A stretch of DNA of 64,000 nt from Pirellulaceae bacterium (GCA_026004775.1 BPJU01000013.1:1-64000); one strand, 5' to 3'. Numbered from the stretch's first letter, positions 1-9,727 are shown. Made by a program: numbers and translations. The notes: a model not told the origin generated them from the letters alone.

Positions 1-36
1 GCTCCGGATCTGAAAACCTTATCTCCGTCAGTCTAC

Positions 37-819
37 CTACTCGCCAGACAACGCCTCAAATTGCTCGTGAAATGGCCACTCATTCCCCACGCAAGTCGCC
101 ATGGCTTGCACCACTAAGGGGTCTGCGCGGTCAGACAAAAACCGAACAGAACCGTCCGCGAAAGTGACGATAGCCCCTCCGCGGTGCAAACTGCGGATTG
201 CCGGCCGGCTCTGTTCGGTATCATTAATCCGGAAGCTCATCCTCGAAATATCTAAATCCCCAGGTACGGGCCAAGCGACCTGGGTGCCGTATACCTCTGC
301 ACAAAGAATTGTCGATGCACGACTGTCCAGAACGTCTTCCCATCTTCTCGGTGAATCGTCGCTGAACAGTGCTCCCGGACCCACAATTACCATAACATGA
401 GTCTCAAGACTGCCAGGATTTTTACTGTGCGCGACGGGACACTGAAATCGAAAAGCGTCTCGCGCCACAACTAGCATATTCGTTTGTTCAGTCCAGGGCT
501 TCGATGTGTCAAATAAAGGTATTTCTAAGAAATAGGGCGCCACCTCCACCCGCCAACTGTATTCAAACCCTTCGACTCCGACAAAGCGCGCCTGTGGCAG
601 TATCTTTCGATCGTCGGCATATGTCAGCAGCCCAAAACGGTAATCAAAGTGGCGACTTCTGCAGCCCATCTTACCAGACCACTCTTTATGTCGGGCCGCC
701 GCCATTTCTGTTAAGACAGCAATTGTTGAGAGTGCCCCAATTGTCCCACCTACGACCCCAAGGGCGATAACGCGAACGACTGGACTATGTCTACCTAACA
801 TACCCCCACCTTTTGACAT
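37..819 (-). CDS. H-X9-DG motif membrane-anchored protein (DUF1559-like)
   Basis: The 260-residue product has one hydrophobic segment (about residues 15-38) and a mainly extracytoplasmic remainder. Near the C-terminus His212 is followed after exactly nine residues by Asp222-Gly223, in a context ending DGSVRFLS. This is the H-X9-DG signature of the planctomycete DUF1559 (SBP_bac_10) family, whose function is not established. The usual N-terminal type IV pilin-like methylation motif is not evident. It lies just downstream of the frameshifted Rhs cassette on the same strand, where other cassettes here carry immunity genes, but its motif argues for a chromosomal planctomycete protein rather than an immunity protein. 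An alternative ATG at 801 sits close behind an AGGTGG stretch and could be the true start. Confidence 0.75.
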   Translation of the reverse strand: MSKGGGMLGRHSPVVRVIALGVVGGTIGALSTIAVLTEMAAARHKEWSGKMGCRSRHFDYRFGLLTYADDRKILPQARFVGVEGFEYSWRVEVAPYFLEIPLFDTSKPWTEQTNMLVVARDAFRFQCPVAHSKNPGSLETHVMVIVGPGALFSDDSPRRWEDVLDSRASTILCAEVYGTQVAWPVPGDLDISRMSFRINDTEQSRPAIRSLHRGGAIVTFADGSVRFLSDRADPLVVQAMATCVGNEWPFHEQFEALSGE

Positions 820-957
820 TAACCTTATAGTTTGTTTCGTGTCGACTAGGACAACTTACAGACTTATTAGGCTGTAACCTTTTATCTATTGTTCATATAC
901 AACTCCGCCATCTCCGGATAGAGACGCAGCCCGATTCGCCGGCGCAATACCCGGATC

Positions 958-3029
958 TCAAGGATGATATACTTCCGGTGTGATAGTGTACCATGGGTCA
1001 AAAATAAGGTAATACCGGTCTGGTAATGGCACACCTGGATTTTGTGGGGGACGTAATTTGCGGTTCACTGGCCGCATTATCACAAAATTATGTTGGTTGC
1101 CCGGCGAAATATAGTGTTGGCCTCGCTCGAAGATAACCAGACGCCCAATTGTGATGTCTCTCCCCCCGATCGCAATCATTTCCCTTCGAAGGTCAGTCAT
1201 GCGTTCTTCAATGAAGCATGCCCAATCATCGCACCACGGAGCAGATTTCTCGTCTTGCCACCAAAAACGCCACCCCAGACGTGGCTTTGCGCCGGGGTGT
1301 TCCTTGAGGAAGTCATCGACTGCGGTGACATATTGGCGTGCAATGCGTTTACCAAGCTCGATCCGTTCCTCGGGCGTAAGATACATTGGAGTATTGCCAA
1401 AATCTATCGGTGGGTAAGTCGAAAGCAGGAGATCGACAGCGCGAATGACCTGATCCTCGTAGAAGTCCTTGCGCTCCTTTATCATCCGTCTGGCGCTAGC
1501 CGCATTGTTTGCTGAAGACCTACCGAGTGGATCGTCGGGAATTCGCCAGCGACGATGGCCTGTGGGATCACCCTGCGCGGTAATGCTGTTGTCTGCATAA
1601 CGCGATAAATTCCCATCCCCCGCCGCAAACCCCAGCGGATCCTCGCTGATAAAACGCCCGACGGCAGGGTCATAATAGCGGGCTCGGTAGTAGAAAAGGC
1701 CCTGATTCCTCGTCGCGCTCGCGGCCCGTAAAGGCAAACAAGAAATCCACCGCCGCGTTCGTCTCGGAAGTAATCCGCCCAAAGGCTTCGTACCTTAGGT
1801 GGTTCACCACGTTGCCGCTACTGTCAATCAAGTCGCGCACCGTGCCCAAGTGGTCGCCCAAAGCCCACAAGACCTCGCCCGGTTGCCATAAGGACTCCAC
1901 GTCCTCGCGAGCAAATACCTGGTCCACCACCGGGCCATGCAAATACCGATACTTGAGCGTAGCCGGTTGACTGCCGGTAAACTCCAGCACAATGTGGTCC
2001 GCTCCCACAAGAGCCGGATCCGAGGCGCCAGTGACCACCGACGGATTGTCATAGACGAACCACGTAAACGACGGCTCCTTGAGGCCCATCCCCGTCCGGA
2101 TCCACCGTCTTGCCTATCCGCCGGTCAAATACGTCGTACGAATAATGCACATCGAGCACGATGGCGCCTTGCGCGTCTTTCCTCAAAAACCTCACCAGCC
2201 GATTGCGGTGGTCCCACGTGTACTCTTCACGCTCACCTGTGGCTATCGTTTCTTTCGCCGTGCGATTGCCTTCCGCATCGTACTCGTACCGATACGTGCC
2301 GTCCTCCAGAAGCTGGTTGTTGCTCCCGGTAACATACCCGCCGCCCGTGCGGTTGCCGTTCGCGTCGTACTGGTACGCCTCGTCCGTCTGATAGGAATGG
2401 TCGGCACCCGTAAGCTGATCCGTCTGGTCGTACGTAAAAACGCTCGTTCCGTCCGAGTTCACCATCTCGATGATGCGGTCCAGCGGATCATACGTCCAAC
2501 TGTAAGGCGTAAAGAGCGGCTGGCCGCCTCGATTGTGTGACAAACCCACCAACCGGTGCGCGGCATCATACGTGTAAACAGAAGTAGCCACCTCATCCGA
2601 CGGCGTACCGGAAAGAGCACGATAACGCACAATCTGGGTAAACTGCCCCAGCGAGTTATACGCCATATCGACTCGCTTTTCGGCCACCGCATGGCCGCCC
2701 GCCACGCCGTACTGGTCGACTCGTGTCATGCGATTGAGTAGATCGTACGTGTAATCGTTCACAAAATCGTCCGTCCCGTCGATCACGGCTGCAAGCCGCG
2801 TGCGGTTGCCCGAAGCATCGTATGAGGAATTCAAGACTACTCGTGGAATGTTCGGTGTCCCCTGATTGTCAATGCTTACGAGGCGATCCAAGTCATCGTA
2901 CGCCAGCGTATAGCTACTATCCGGATCCGAAGCCGCAACGAGTCTCGTACCGATGTCCCACGAATAGCTAATTTCGCGCGCCAGCGTACCGCTTGTCAAG
3001 CGCGCAGCATCGCCGTCGAGCCGAGCCAC
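958..3029 (-). pseudogene. Rhs/YD-repeat cassette 1, frameshifted twice, with a possible Cys-His-Asp tip
   Basis: Three overlapping reading frames (2049-3029, 1670-2089, 958-1782) together give the same YD-repeat core as the other three cassettes, ending in the conserved RYYDPAVGRFISEDPLG block. Alignment by eye shows one extra base near 2070 and another near 1700 relative to the other copies, each shifting the frame, so the gene is probably inactive (or the assembly is wrong twice). The core begins abruptly at the segment ARLDGDAARLTSG; no signal peptide or N-terminal Rhs/Tc domain precedes it. The unique tip (about 958-1560) contains WCDDWACF, later NQHNFVIM, then LIFDPW. The order Cys, His, Asp resembles papain-like or deamidase-type toxins; that is inference. 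No obvious immunity gene follows. Confidence 0.8.
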
Positions 3030-3735
3030 ATTCGTGCCAGCCTCAGAGCTTGTAGCTGGCGTCCTCGGCTATTGGCGTTAGCCGCAGAGGACACAGCGAT
3101 TGGCGTTAGCCACAGAGGGCACAGAGGGCACAGAGAATGTTTGACTGGCCCGTTGGACTGAGTTAGTAAAAACGGGTGCCTTTGGGGACGGATGGTGGTT
3201 GACCGGTTTGGTCACATGGGCTAGTGTGCTGCCAGCGCGAATAATCTGGGCGACAACGAAAAAGTCCAAGCCTACGCCCGCTCTATTCTCCACGCGGTTG
3301 GCAGGTTGACGCGGTGGGGTTCGAACACTGCGTGGAGTCCACACCACGCCTGAGTGTTGCTCACAGGGTTGGTTGGACACGCGCCGGGCCATTGTTACCA
3401 ATTGGTTGTACCTGTGTGTAGTAAGTTTATGCCCGGCTACTAGGAGCAACCGCCGCTGCCGTATGGCATCCACCCGATGGTAGCGGAACACGCTAGCCGT
3501 TGGCGCCAGCGAACGGCGTAAGTGTTCCGATATGCGAAATGGAAGGAGCGGGTCGAACGCTGGCCCGATCTGCGGGGTGATCGAGGAGAGGGACACCTGT
3601 TGAGGAAATTGTGGTGTCGGAAGTCGTACGGCGGCTGCTCGCGCCGCCGCCTGGCGACTTCCGCTACGAATAAATACGCCCCATGGCGGAAGTCTTTCGG
3701 CGGAACGCTAGCGCGTTCCGCCTAGCGACTTGCCG
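3030..3735. repeat. Inter-cassette repeat module, copy 1
   Basis: This segment upstream of the truncated Rhs core is nearly the same as 12022-12720 and 16456-17150. It contains short tandem CACAGAGG-type repeats (about 3084-3140), a long unique-looking middle part, and two palindromes: one with GCGGAACACGCTAGCC (about 3480-3532) and one with GGAAGTCG...GACTTCCGCTACGA (about 3618-3668). A third GGAAGTC-type palindrome follows to about 3730. A 172-codon frame is open on the minus strand in all three copies but reads through the tandem repeats, so I treat it as fortuitous. The module probably served as homology for cassette duplication. Confidence 0.8.
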
Positions 3736-4003
3736 TTTCCCTCCAACGCTTCTTGCCAGATCGCCTTGGCCAATTCTGCCTCCGTCAGCGGCTTCTTGAG
3801 CCCACCGTTCTCCTGCTCCAGTTCCTTCAGCCGTCGGACTTCCTCCGCCTTCATCCCTCCGTACTGGTTCCGCCACCGGTAAAACGTCCGCTCACTGATT
3901 TCCAGAGATTGGGCAAACCTCGCCGACCGGTAGCCAGCATCGCGTCTGCATCACATAACTGCCGCACCATCTGCTCCGGTGTGTATCGCTTCCTTCGTCG
4001 CAT
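3735..4003 (-). pseudogene. IS3-family transposase OrfA remnant
   Basis: Starting from ATG at 4003 the minus strand encodes MRRRKRYTPEQMVRQLCDAD, the classic start of IS3-family OrfA (helix-turn-helix Tnp_1). A frame change follows near 3930, after which ISERTFYRWRNQYGGMK and RRLKELEQENGGLKK continue the same family in the next frames. The sequence stops at about 3735, where the palindromic repeat begins, and no OrfB follows. It is a decayed insertion-sequence fragment between Rhs cassettes 1 and 2. Confidence 0.75.
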
Positions 4004-4221
4004 GATCGAGAGTCTCTTTTACCCCTCCCACGGCTCCAGCTACGCTCATAACACGCGGACCACATTTTGGGGCGCGGGCGCCAGCAGAAGATACGCTGCA
4101 CGAGGTCACTTTCTCCCAAGCGCGAGAGAACCGCAAATTGTCACCACGGCGCCCCCATTTGTCAGGACGCCTTTAACGATACCCCCACCGGGTCCACTTT
4201 CCTGGGCACCGTACTAGCCCG

Positions 4222-5091
4222 TTACCTGTCGAGATGAAATGAAAGGATGCCCCAGCCTGCCGGCGAGAACGAAAGTTGAAATCCTTTCTTTTGCAGCAAT
4301 TGCCTCACTTCATCCGAACAAAACACTGTATTTGGGTACCATCGGCATGTGAATATGTCGCAAAATGACACAAACCAGGGCGGCATCATGTTCTTACCTA
4401 CATAATGATTCCGCACATCGTTGTCCGGGATGCAGCGTGATTTATTTTCTAGGTGAGCACCGCAGTGACCGCAAAGGCTCGGGGACGACTCATCCGGACA
4501 CGGACGCATATCGGTAACAACCATTAACCAGTACTCCCCTGCTTTACACATAAGCGATTTCGAGAAAATCAGTTCACCGATTATTTGGCGCCGTCGCTCC
4601 TCACAGCAGGTTAGCACGTCAGCAGGTCCATCACATACTGCCATCGGATAAAAAAGCGCACCGGTAAACCCGTTCTTAAGCCATAAATCACGAAACTCCT
4701 GCGTCACCACCCAAACCGTCAAGGGGTAGTTTTCCGCTACCCCCCAGTAAAACGCTCGTCCTGCACTTTCCGTTGGCACTAATGCCAAGACCGGAAGTAA
4801 CACATCCCCCGGAACAACTATCCCATTAAGCTGGCAACTTTCCAAATAGACGTCCATCCATCGCTCGAGCTGTTGCCGCGAGACAGCGTCATCCTCAGCT
4901 ACGTTCCGCCATAACAATCCCTGCAGTTTATCTGGGCAGAACACGTTTAAAATCGCAGGAAGGGTGTCACTTTTCGCCTTTTCTCTTTGCGCCACAGTGT
5001 ACCATGCGGGAATCCGAAACGGCATAGCAACCAACGCCTCTTGTGTACCAGGTGCTTTTCGAACGAGCCATATATCGCTTACCACACTCAT
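4222..5091 (-). CDS. Putative immunity protein, CXXCG type (second of two paralogues)
   Basis: 289 residues, no signal peptide. The C-terminal half contains CGHCG followed by a hydrophobic stretch and a closing segment (EVRQLLQKKGFQ) resembling the end of the neighbour at 5088-6113. The layout matches the Myxococcus double-CXXCG paralogous family (SitI6-like), known to neutralise SitA6-type lipoprotein toxins; only one clear CXXCG is visible here. Its start overlaps the upstream gene's stop by 4 bp (ATGA), so the two are translationally coupled behind Rhs cassette 2, whose tip resembles SitA6. Function as immunity protein is inferred from family resemblance and position. Confidence 0.6.
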   Translation of the reverse strand: MSVVSDIWLVRKAPGTQEALVAMPFRIPAWYTVAQREKAKSDTLPAILNVFCPDKLQGLLWRNVAEDDAVSRQQLERWMDVYLESCQLNGIVVPGDVLLPVLALVPTESAGRAFYWGVAENYPLTVWVVTQEFRDLWLKNGFTGALFYPMAVCDGPADVLTCCEERRRQIIGELIFSKSLMCKAGEYWLMVVTDMRPCPDESSPSLCGHCGAHLENKSRCIPDNDVRNHYVGKNMMPPWFVSFCDIFTCRWYPNTVFCSDEVRQLLQKKGFQLSFSPAGWGILSFHLDR

Positions 5092-6113
5092 TTGCGACCC
5101 CTTATTATTATCTTTTTTATCTCCGTTCTCTCCATTCCTGACTCGACCTCTATCATTCCGTCTATTCCCACCTGCCTGAATATCCGATGCAAGCGCTCGC
5201 TTATGATAAAAAGAAAGTCTGGAGCTACGAAGATATCTGGGCTACCTGCACCAAAAGGTTCGAACACTTCCGCCCTGGGAGACCCCGGAGCTAGCCGATG
5301 AGTCATTGGAGCCCCACACGCTCCACAAGGTGGGAAGTCCGTAGAACCATAGATCCTCTGTTCTAAAACCTCCATCAGGCAAAAGTCATTGTCCCATTCT
5401 CCTCGCCGGTACTTGGCCAGCCCCTCCCTGCAATAAGGCATATAAACAGGCCAATCACTGCGTTCTTTAAAATCGAGGGCAGGCGGATACTCGACGGGCA
5501 CTCGGACGAGCGGCGAAAAGAACGTCACACCGCGTACTCCAGCCCGTATGAGTAAGTCCCTCAACTGTAAAGGAATGACCAAACCGTATGGTTCGCACCG
5601 CAATAGACAAGGAAAAAATTGCATTCTTAGCTCGTATATTCCACTAGCACGAACCTCAAAGTGTGGACACCACACCACTGGCGGAAAACAGACAACCGAA
5701 CTGCCAACCATTATACAATGTCCATCGCGCTCTAAACGATCCAAACCAGCATCAACTATCGGCTCTATCGACTTAACAAAATCTCGCAGGTCATTGCTCA
5801 TTTCTGCTCTCGTCCATAGTGGAATATAGTCGTCTTCCAATCGCTCCACCTCGCGTAAGAACCGTTCGTTAAACACTAAATTCGCTATCTCATCCGGGCA
5901 GGGCACGTTTACACGCCGCAAACGATGAGCGCGTCGGTAACACGCATCGACATGATGTATCCAAAAACCCTCGGGTACCGACGAACAGCGGCTAGACCAC
6001 TTGGGCATTATGTAATATGGCGTAAAACCTTCTGCAGCAGCGGAAATTGCTGTGTTAAGCACGAAAAATCGCGCACGTTTCATAGCTTTCACTGTCCTAT
6101 ATACCTTGGTCAC
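5088..6113 (-). CDS. Putative immunity protein, CXXCG type (first of two paralogues)
   Basis: 341 residues, soluble. A single CGACG motif lies at about two thirds of the length, followed by FEPFGAGSPDIFVAPDFLF and a segment (SERLHRIFRQVGIDG) typical of the C-terminus of the double-CXXCG immunity family. It begins 62 bp after the stop of Rhs cassette 2 on the same strand and overlaps the next paralogue by 4 bp. The family is known from Myxococcus as SitI6-type immunity proteins beside SitA6 toxins, and the preceding Rhs tip is SitA6-like, so toxin and immunity calls support each other. Two paralogues for one tip suggests duplication for dosage or retention of immunity against a lost toxin. Confidence 0.65.
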   Translation of the reverse strand: MTKVYRTVKAMKRARFFVLNTAISAAAEGFTPYYIMPKWSSRCSSVPEGFWIHHVDACYRRAHRLRRVNVPCPDEIANLVFNERFLREVERLEDDYIPLWTRAEMSNDLRDFVKSIEPIVDAGLDRLERDGHCIMVGSSVVCFPPVVWCPHFEVRASGIYELRMQFFPCLLRCEPYGLVIPLQLRDLLIRAGVRGVTFFSPLVRVPVEYPPALDFKERSDWPVYMPYCREGLAKYRRGEWDNDFCLMEVLEQRIYGSTDFPPCGACGAPMTHRLAPGSPRAEVFEPFGAGSPDIFVAPDFLFIISERLHRIFRQVGIDGMIEVESGMERTEIKKIIIRGRK

Positions 6114-6175
6114 CTTACCTCGTTGTAAGACATGATGTCAAGCTTTGATTCGATTCCATCGATGTCATCACCAAT

Positions 6176-8212
6176 TCAGTCGTGCGGGCGTACCCGAGCC
6201 TGAGGAAAACCTTCCAGGTTTCGCAGGCCGCCAGCGGTTGGTGTCAAAGGATAACTTGGATCCTTCGTAAGTTCGTCTATCCAAGCCTCCGAAAACCGAT
6301 AATTGAGAATCCCTTCCCTGACCTTCTCAGCATACGCATGGCCTACTTCATCGGCAATCGCTTCTGCCATTTGCAAATAAGGCCACGCGGCGTCCTCCGC
6401 TGCATCTTCCAAAGCAGCTTCCAGTCTTCCTGTTGATGCCTCGTATACAAATATTACGATGGGTAGCGCTTTTATCACCTTGCCACCCCACCACCTGCCC
6501 TTGTTAACGAAGAACTTCCTGCCATGATTCTTAAATGCATCTTCCGCAGCTTCCTTTATTTCTTTGGTGAAACGGCGCCATTGTTGGTAGTGAACCGGAG
6601 CGGGGCGTCCCTTAGAAAGAAGATCAGCATAGTCTTGTCTTAATTCAGCTAGCTTATTCAAAATTTTGTCCTTGATGCCTGGCTCTGTCGGTACATGTTC
6701 CGTCCAAAATTGTTCCCACTCCTTATTCCAGCCACGGTCGTGCAGCTTTTTATGAACGTCAGGAGGAGGAAGCATTCCATATTCCGGGAGATCGATGTCA
6801 AATCCAGCTTGCTTAAACTTCTCTCTATGTGCTTGTGGGAATAGATGATGCCAGGGATCGTATATTAGCCCGGTTGGATCAACTAATAAGGTAGATGCAT
6901 TGCTGACATACCTCGACAAATTCCCATCCCCGGCCGCAAACCCCAGCGGGTCCTCGCTGATAAACCGCCCGACGGCTGGATCGTAATAACGGGCTCGGTA
7001 ATAGAAAAGGGCCGATTCCTCGTCTCGCTCGCGGCCCGTGTAGGCAAACAAGAAATCCACCGCCGCGTTCGTCTCGGATGTAATCCGCCCAAAGGCTTCG
7101 TACCTTAGGTGGTTCACCACATTGCCGCTACTATCGATCAAGTCCCGCACCGTGCCCAAGTGGTCGCCCAAAGCCCACAAGACTTCACCCGGTTGCCATA
7201 GGGACTCCACGTCCTCCCGAGCAAATACCTGGTCCACCACCGGGCCATGCAAATACCGATATTTGAGCGTAGCCGGCTGACTGCCGGTAAACTCAAGCAC
7301 AATGTGGTCCGCTCCCACAAGAGCCGGATCCGAGGCGCCAGTGACCACCGACGGATTGTCATACACAAACCACGTAAACGACGGCTCTTGAGGCCCATCC
7401 CCGTCCGGATCCACCGTCTTGCCGATCCGCCGGTCAAATACGTCGTACGAATAATGCACATCCAGCACGATGGCTCCTTGCGCGTCTTTCCTCAAAAACC
7501 TCACCAGCCGATTGCGGTGGTCCCACGTGTACTCTTCACGCTCCACTCGCTTTTCGGCCACCGCATGGCCGCCCGCCACGCCGTACTGGTCGACTCGCGT
7601 CATGCGATTGAGTAGATCGTACGTGTAATCGTTCACAAAATCGTCCGTCCCGTCGATCACGGCGGCAAGCCGCGTGCGGTTGCCCGAAGCATCGTATGAG
7701 GAATTCAAGAGTACTCGTGGAATGTTCGGTGTCCCCTGATTGTCAATGCTTACGAGGCGATCCAAGTCATCGTACGCCAGCGTATAGCTACTATCCGGAT
7801 CCGAAGCCGCAAGGAGTCTCGTACCGATGTCCCACGAATAGCTAATTTCGCGCGCCAGCGTACCGCTTGTCAAGCGCGCAGCGTCGCCATCCAACCGAGC
7901 CACATTCGTGCCGGCCTGGGCGTTCAGGAGCGTGGCATTCCTGTGCCGCTTTCCTTTTAGAAGCCCAGCACCGTTGACGGGGGAAAGCCTTAATTTCAAA
8001 GGGGCGAACGACCGCACTCTATTGATGCGGAAGCCTTGCGATTCCACGGCGACTGGATTTTTCGTCGTAGCGGAACACGCCAGCGACGTGCGCCAGCACG
8101 TCGCGTAACTGTTCCGATACGGGAACGGAAAGAAGCGGGTCGAACTCTGGCGCGTTCTGCGCGGTGGAAGACTCGGGCGTCTGATGGGGAATTTTTCGTT
8201 CGGAATTCTCAC
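6176..8212 (-). CDS. Rhs/YD-repeat cassette 2 with SitA6-like WHH nuclease-type tip
   Basis: 678 codons are open, but Rhs homology starts only at about 7912 (ARLDGDAARLTSG); the roughly 100 residues before that read through palindromic repeat DNA and are probably not translated as a domain. The core has a clean internal deletion: AVAEKRV is joined directly to EREEYTWDH, skipping about 120 residues of YD repeats present in the other copies. The tip (6176-6880) starts after DPTG with YDPWHHLFPQAHREKF, followed by PPDVHKKLHDRGWNKEW. This resembles the Myxococcus SitA6/TIGR02269 (DUF2380) toxin domain, a WHH/HNH-like putative nuclease. Two CXXCG-type immunity candidates follow immediately. Confidence 0.75.
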   Translation of the reverse strand: MRIPNEKFPIRRPSLPPRRTRQSSTRFFPFPYRNSYATCWRTSLACSATTKNPVAVESQGFRINRVRSFAPLKLRLSPVNGAGLLKGKRHRNATLLNAQAGTNVARLDGDAARLTSGTLAREISYSWDIGTRLLAASDPDSSYTLAYDDLDRLVSIDNQGTPNIPRVLLNSSYDASGNRTRLAAVIDGTDDFVNDYTYDLLNRMTRVDQYGVAGGHAVAEKRVEREEYTWDHRNRLVRFLRKDAQGAIVLDVHYSYDVFDRRIGKTVDPDGDGPQEPSFTWFVYDNPSVVTGASDPALVGADHIVLEFTGSQPATLKYRYLHGPVVDQVFAREDVESLWQPGEVLWALGDHLGTVRDLIDSSGNVVNHLRYEAFGRITSETNAAVDFLFAYTGRERDEESALFYYRARYYDPAVGRFISEDPLGFAAGDGNLSRYVSNASTLLVDPTGLIYDPWHHLFPQAHREKFKQAGFDIDLPEYGMLPPPDVHKKLHDRGWNKEWEQFWTEHVPTEPGIKDKILNKLAELRQDYADLLSKGRPAPVHYQQWRRFTKEIKEAAEDAFKNHGRKFFVNKGRWWGGKVIKALPIVIFVYEASTGRLEAALEDAAEDAAWPYLQMAEAIADEVGHAYAEKVREGILNYRFSEAWIDELTKDPSYPLTPTAGGLRNLEGFPQARVRPHD

Positions 8213-8880
8213 GGCGGCTGCTCGCGCAGCCGCCTGGCGACTTCCGCTACCAGGCCCGATCCACCCAATGGTAGCGGAACACGCTAGCCGTTCGCGAAAG
8301 CGAACGGCGTAAGTGTTCCGAAATTGGAACGGGAAGAAGCCGGTCCAACCGTGACGCTTTCTGCGGCGTGGTCGAAGACTCGGGCGCCTGATGGGGAATT
8401 ATTGGTGTCGGAAGTCTTACGGCGGCTGCTGGGGCAGCCGCCTAGCGACTTCCGCTACGAATAAATATTACCCAACGGCGGAAGTCTTGCGGGCGACGCT
8501 GGCGCGTCGGCCTAGCGACTTGCGCTACGAGCGACGTTCAAGATGGTTACACACCGGTGTGAACCAGCATCTTGGGTAACCCACACGGCCGTGGCACGGG
8601 CGTCCTCGCCCGTGGGGAGTTGACGTTCCACCCTAAGGCGGTCTCGGCTGCGCAGCACCCGCTTTGCACCGGCTTTCACCAGCGTCTTGGGTGGCCCACA
8701 CGGCTGAGACGGCCGTGCTACGTGTGGCACGGGCGTCTCGCCCGTGGCGAATTGAGTTTCCATCACAAAGAAGTCGGGGCTGCGCAGCACGCGCTATGCA
8801 CCGACTTTCACCAGCATCGTGGATGACCCACACGGCCAGGACGGCCGTGCTACTTGCAGCACGCGTTCCACACCAGCTTT
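7913..8880. repeat. Mosaic of palindromic repeats upstream of Rhs cassette 2
   Basis: No gene is evident in this stretch. It holds several copies of three palindrome classes. Class A contains GCGGAACACGCTAGCC with its complement (about 8271-8320, a degenerate copy near 8060-8120). Class B has GGAAGTC at one end and GACTTCCGCTACGA at the other (about 8199-8251, 8403-8461 and 8478-8528). Class C has CACGGGCG and CGCCCGTG arms (8595-8614 and 8728-8746), followed by CACACGGC...GGCCGTG palindromes near 8696-8716 and 8828-8848. The same classes recur in the other modules and at 58455-58575, so they are genome-wide REP/BIME-like elements. Confidence 0.8.
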
Positions 8881-8907
8881 AATCAGCACCATGTTGGTTC
8901 ATGTGGC

Positions 8908-9261
8908 CTAACTGGACGTCGACGCCCCTGCCGCCGGATGCATATAGCGCTTGCGCCGCTTCTGGGCAGCCACCAACGATACCCCGTTCAGCAGCATCCA
9001 CAGTTGCGTAGCATCCAGCCGCACGACCGCCGAGCCGGTGTCGGGCAGTTCCTCGAACATGCCTGCCTCCAGCACCCGGTAGTACAACCAAAATCCTTTG
9101 CCTTCGAAATGCAGCATTTTCATCCGGTTCCGCGCCCGGTTGACCAATACGAACAAGCTGCCGTCGGCTGGATCCGCGCCGAATCTCTCCCGTACGATCA
9201 CCGAATGGCCGTCACTGCCTTTGCGCATGTCCGTTGGCTGCGTGTAAATGAAGATTTTCAC
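8908..9261 (-). CDS. tnpB: IS66-family accessory protein TnpB (Orf2), orphan
   Basis: 117 residues that read like IS66 Orf2: an opening MKIFIYTQPTDMRKG, then DGSLFVLVNRARNRMKML and GKGFWLYYRVLEAG. The usual family length is about 115-120, so this protein is nearly complete, although its last 25 residues may be altered. The large IS66 transposase (TnpC) that should follow is missing; palindromic repeat DNA begins right after the stop. The element therefore cannot transpose on its own. It overlaps tnpA by 50 bp, a normal IS66 arrangement. Confidence 0.88.
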   Translation of the reverse strand: MKIFIYTQPTDMRKGSDGHSVIVRERFGADPADGSLFVLVNRARNRMKMLHFEGKGFWLYYRVLEAGMFEELPDTGSAVVRLDATQLWMLLNGVSLVAAQKRRKRYMHPAAGASTSS

Positions 9262-9472
9262 TTGTTCGCTGCGTGGCGAGGTGCCGTGCAGACCGACTCC
9301 AGTAATAAAACGTGGCTACGGAAACCTGCTCCTGCCAGCAGAATTCTGCTACGGTGAACCTGGAGTTCTTCAAGCGTCTGAGGCGGTTGCTCCATTCACG
9401 GGACTTCCGGCTACGCGCAGCTTGCTTCACGGGGCGGCTCCTTTGCTCAAAAACGGCGCATTCCGATACCAC
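9212..9472 (-). CDS. tnpA: IS66-family accessory protein TnpA (Orf1), orphan
   Basis: An 86-codon frame whose central part (REWSNRLRRLKNSRFTVAEF, then SVATFYYWSRS) matches the helix-turn-helix region of IS66 TnpA proteins. The first 20 residues are not typical and the true start may lie inside. It overlaps tnpB in a different frame. Together they are the left two thirds of an IS66 element whose TnpC is gone; the remnant sits between Rhs cassettes 2 and 3. Confidence 0.7.
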   Translation of the reverse strand: MVSECAVFEQRSRPVKQAARSRKSREWSNRLRRLKNSRFTVAEFCWQEQVSVATFYYWSRSARHLATQRTSENLHLHAANGHAQRQ

Positions 9473-9727
9473 ACCGTCAGCTTACCAACCCCGTCAAGAA
9501 TGGTGCCGGTGTACGCTGACGTTAAACGCATAAAGTGCTAGGGAGGTTCTCTTTTTTGTGACAATTTGCCGCAAAAATGCGTATTAGGAAGCGGTCTTTC
9601 CAAACCTCACTTGACGCAAGCGTTGCGGGTAGGAAAATTCAGCCACCGAAACCGCAATATTCCCGACCACTCGTAACGTTCCTGCCGCATGAATTCAGAT
9701 CTTCATGCAACTGGGGGGTAACATAAA

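Noticed and set aside
3078-3596. 172-codon minus-strand frame, also open at 12100-12618 and 16534-17052
   Set aside because: It is kept open in three copies, but the copies are recent duplicates, and the frame translates tandem CACAGAGG repeats and palindromes. No ribosome site or family resemblance.
7913-8880. Possible CRISPR array because of repeated palindromes
   Set aside because: Repeats are of several classes, irregularly spaced, with no uniform spacers and no cas genes.
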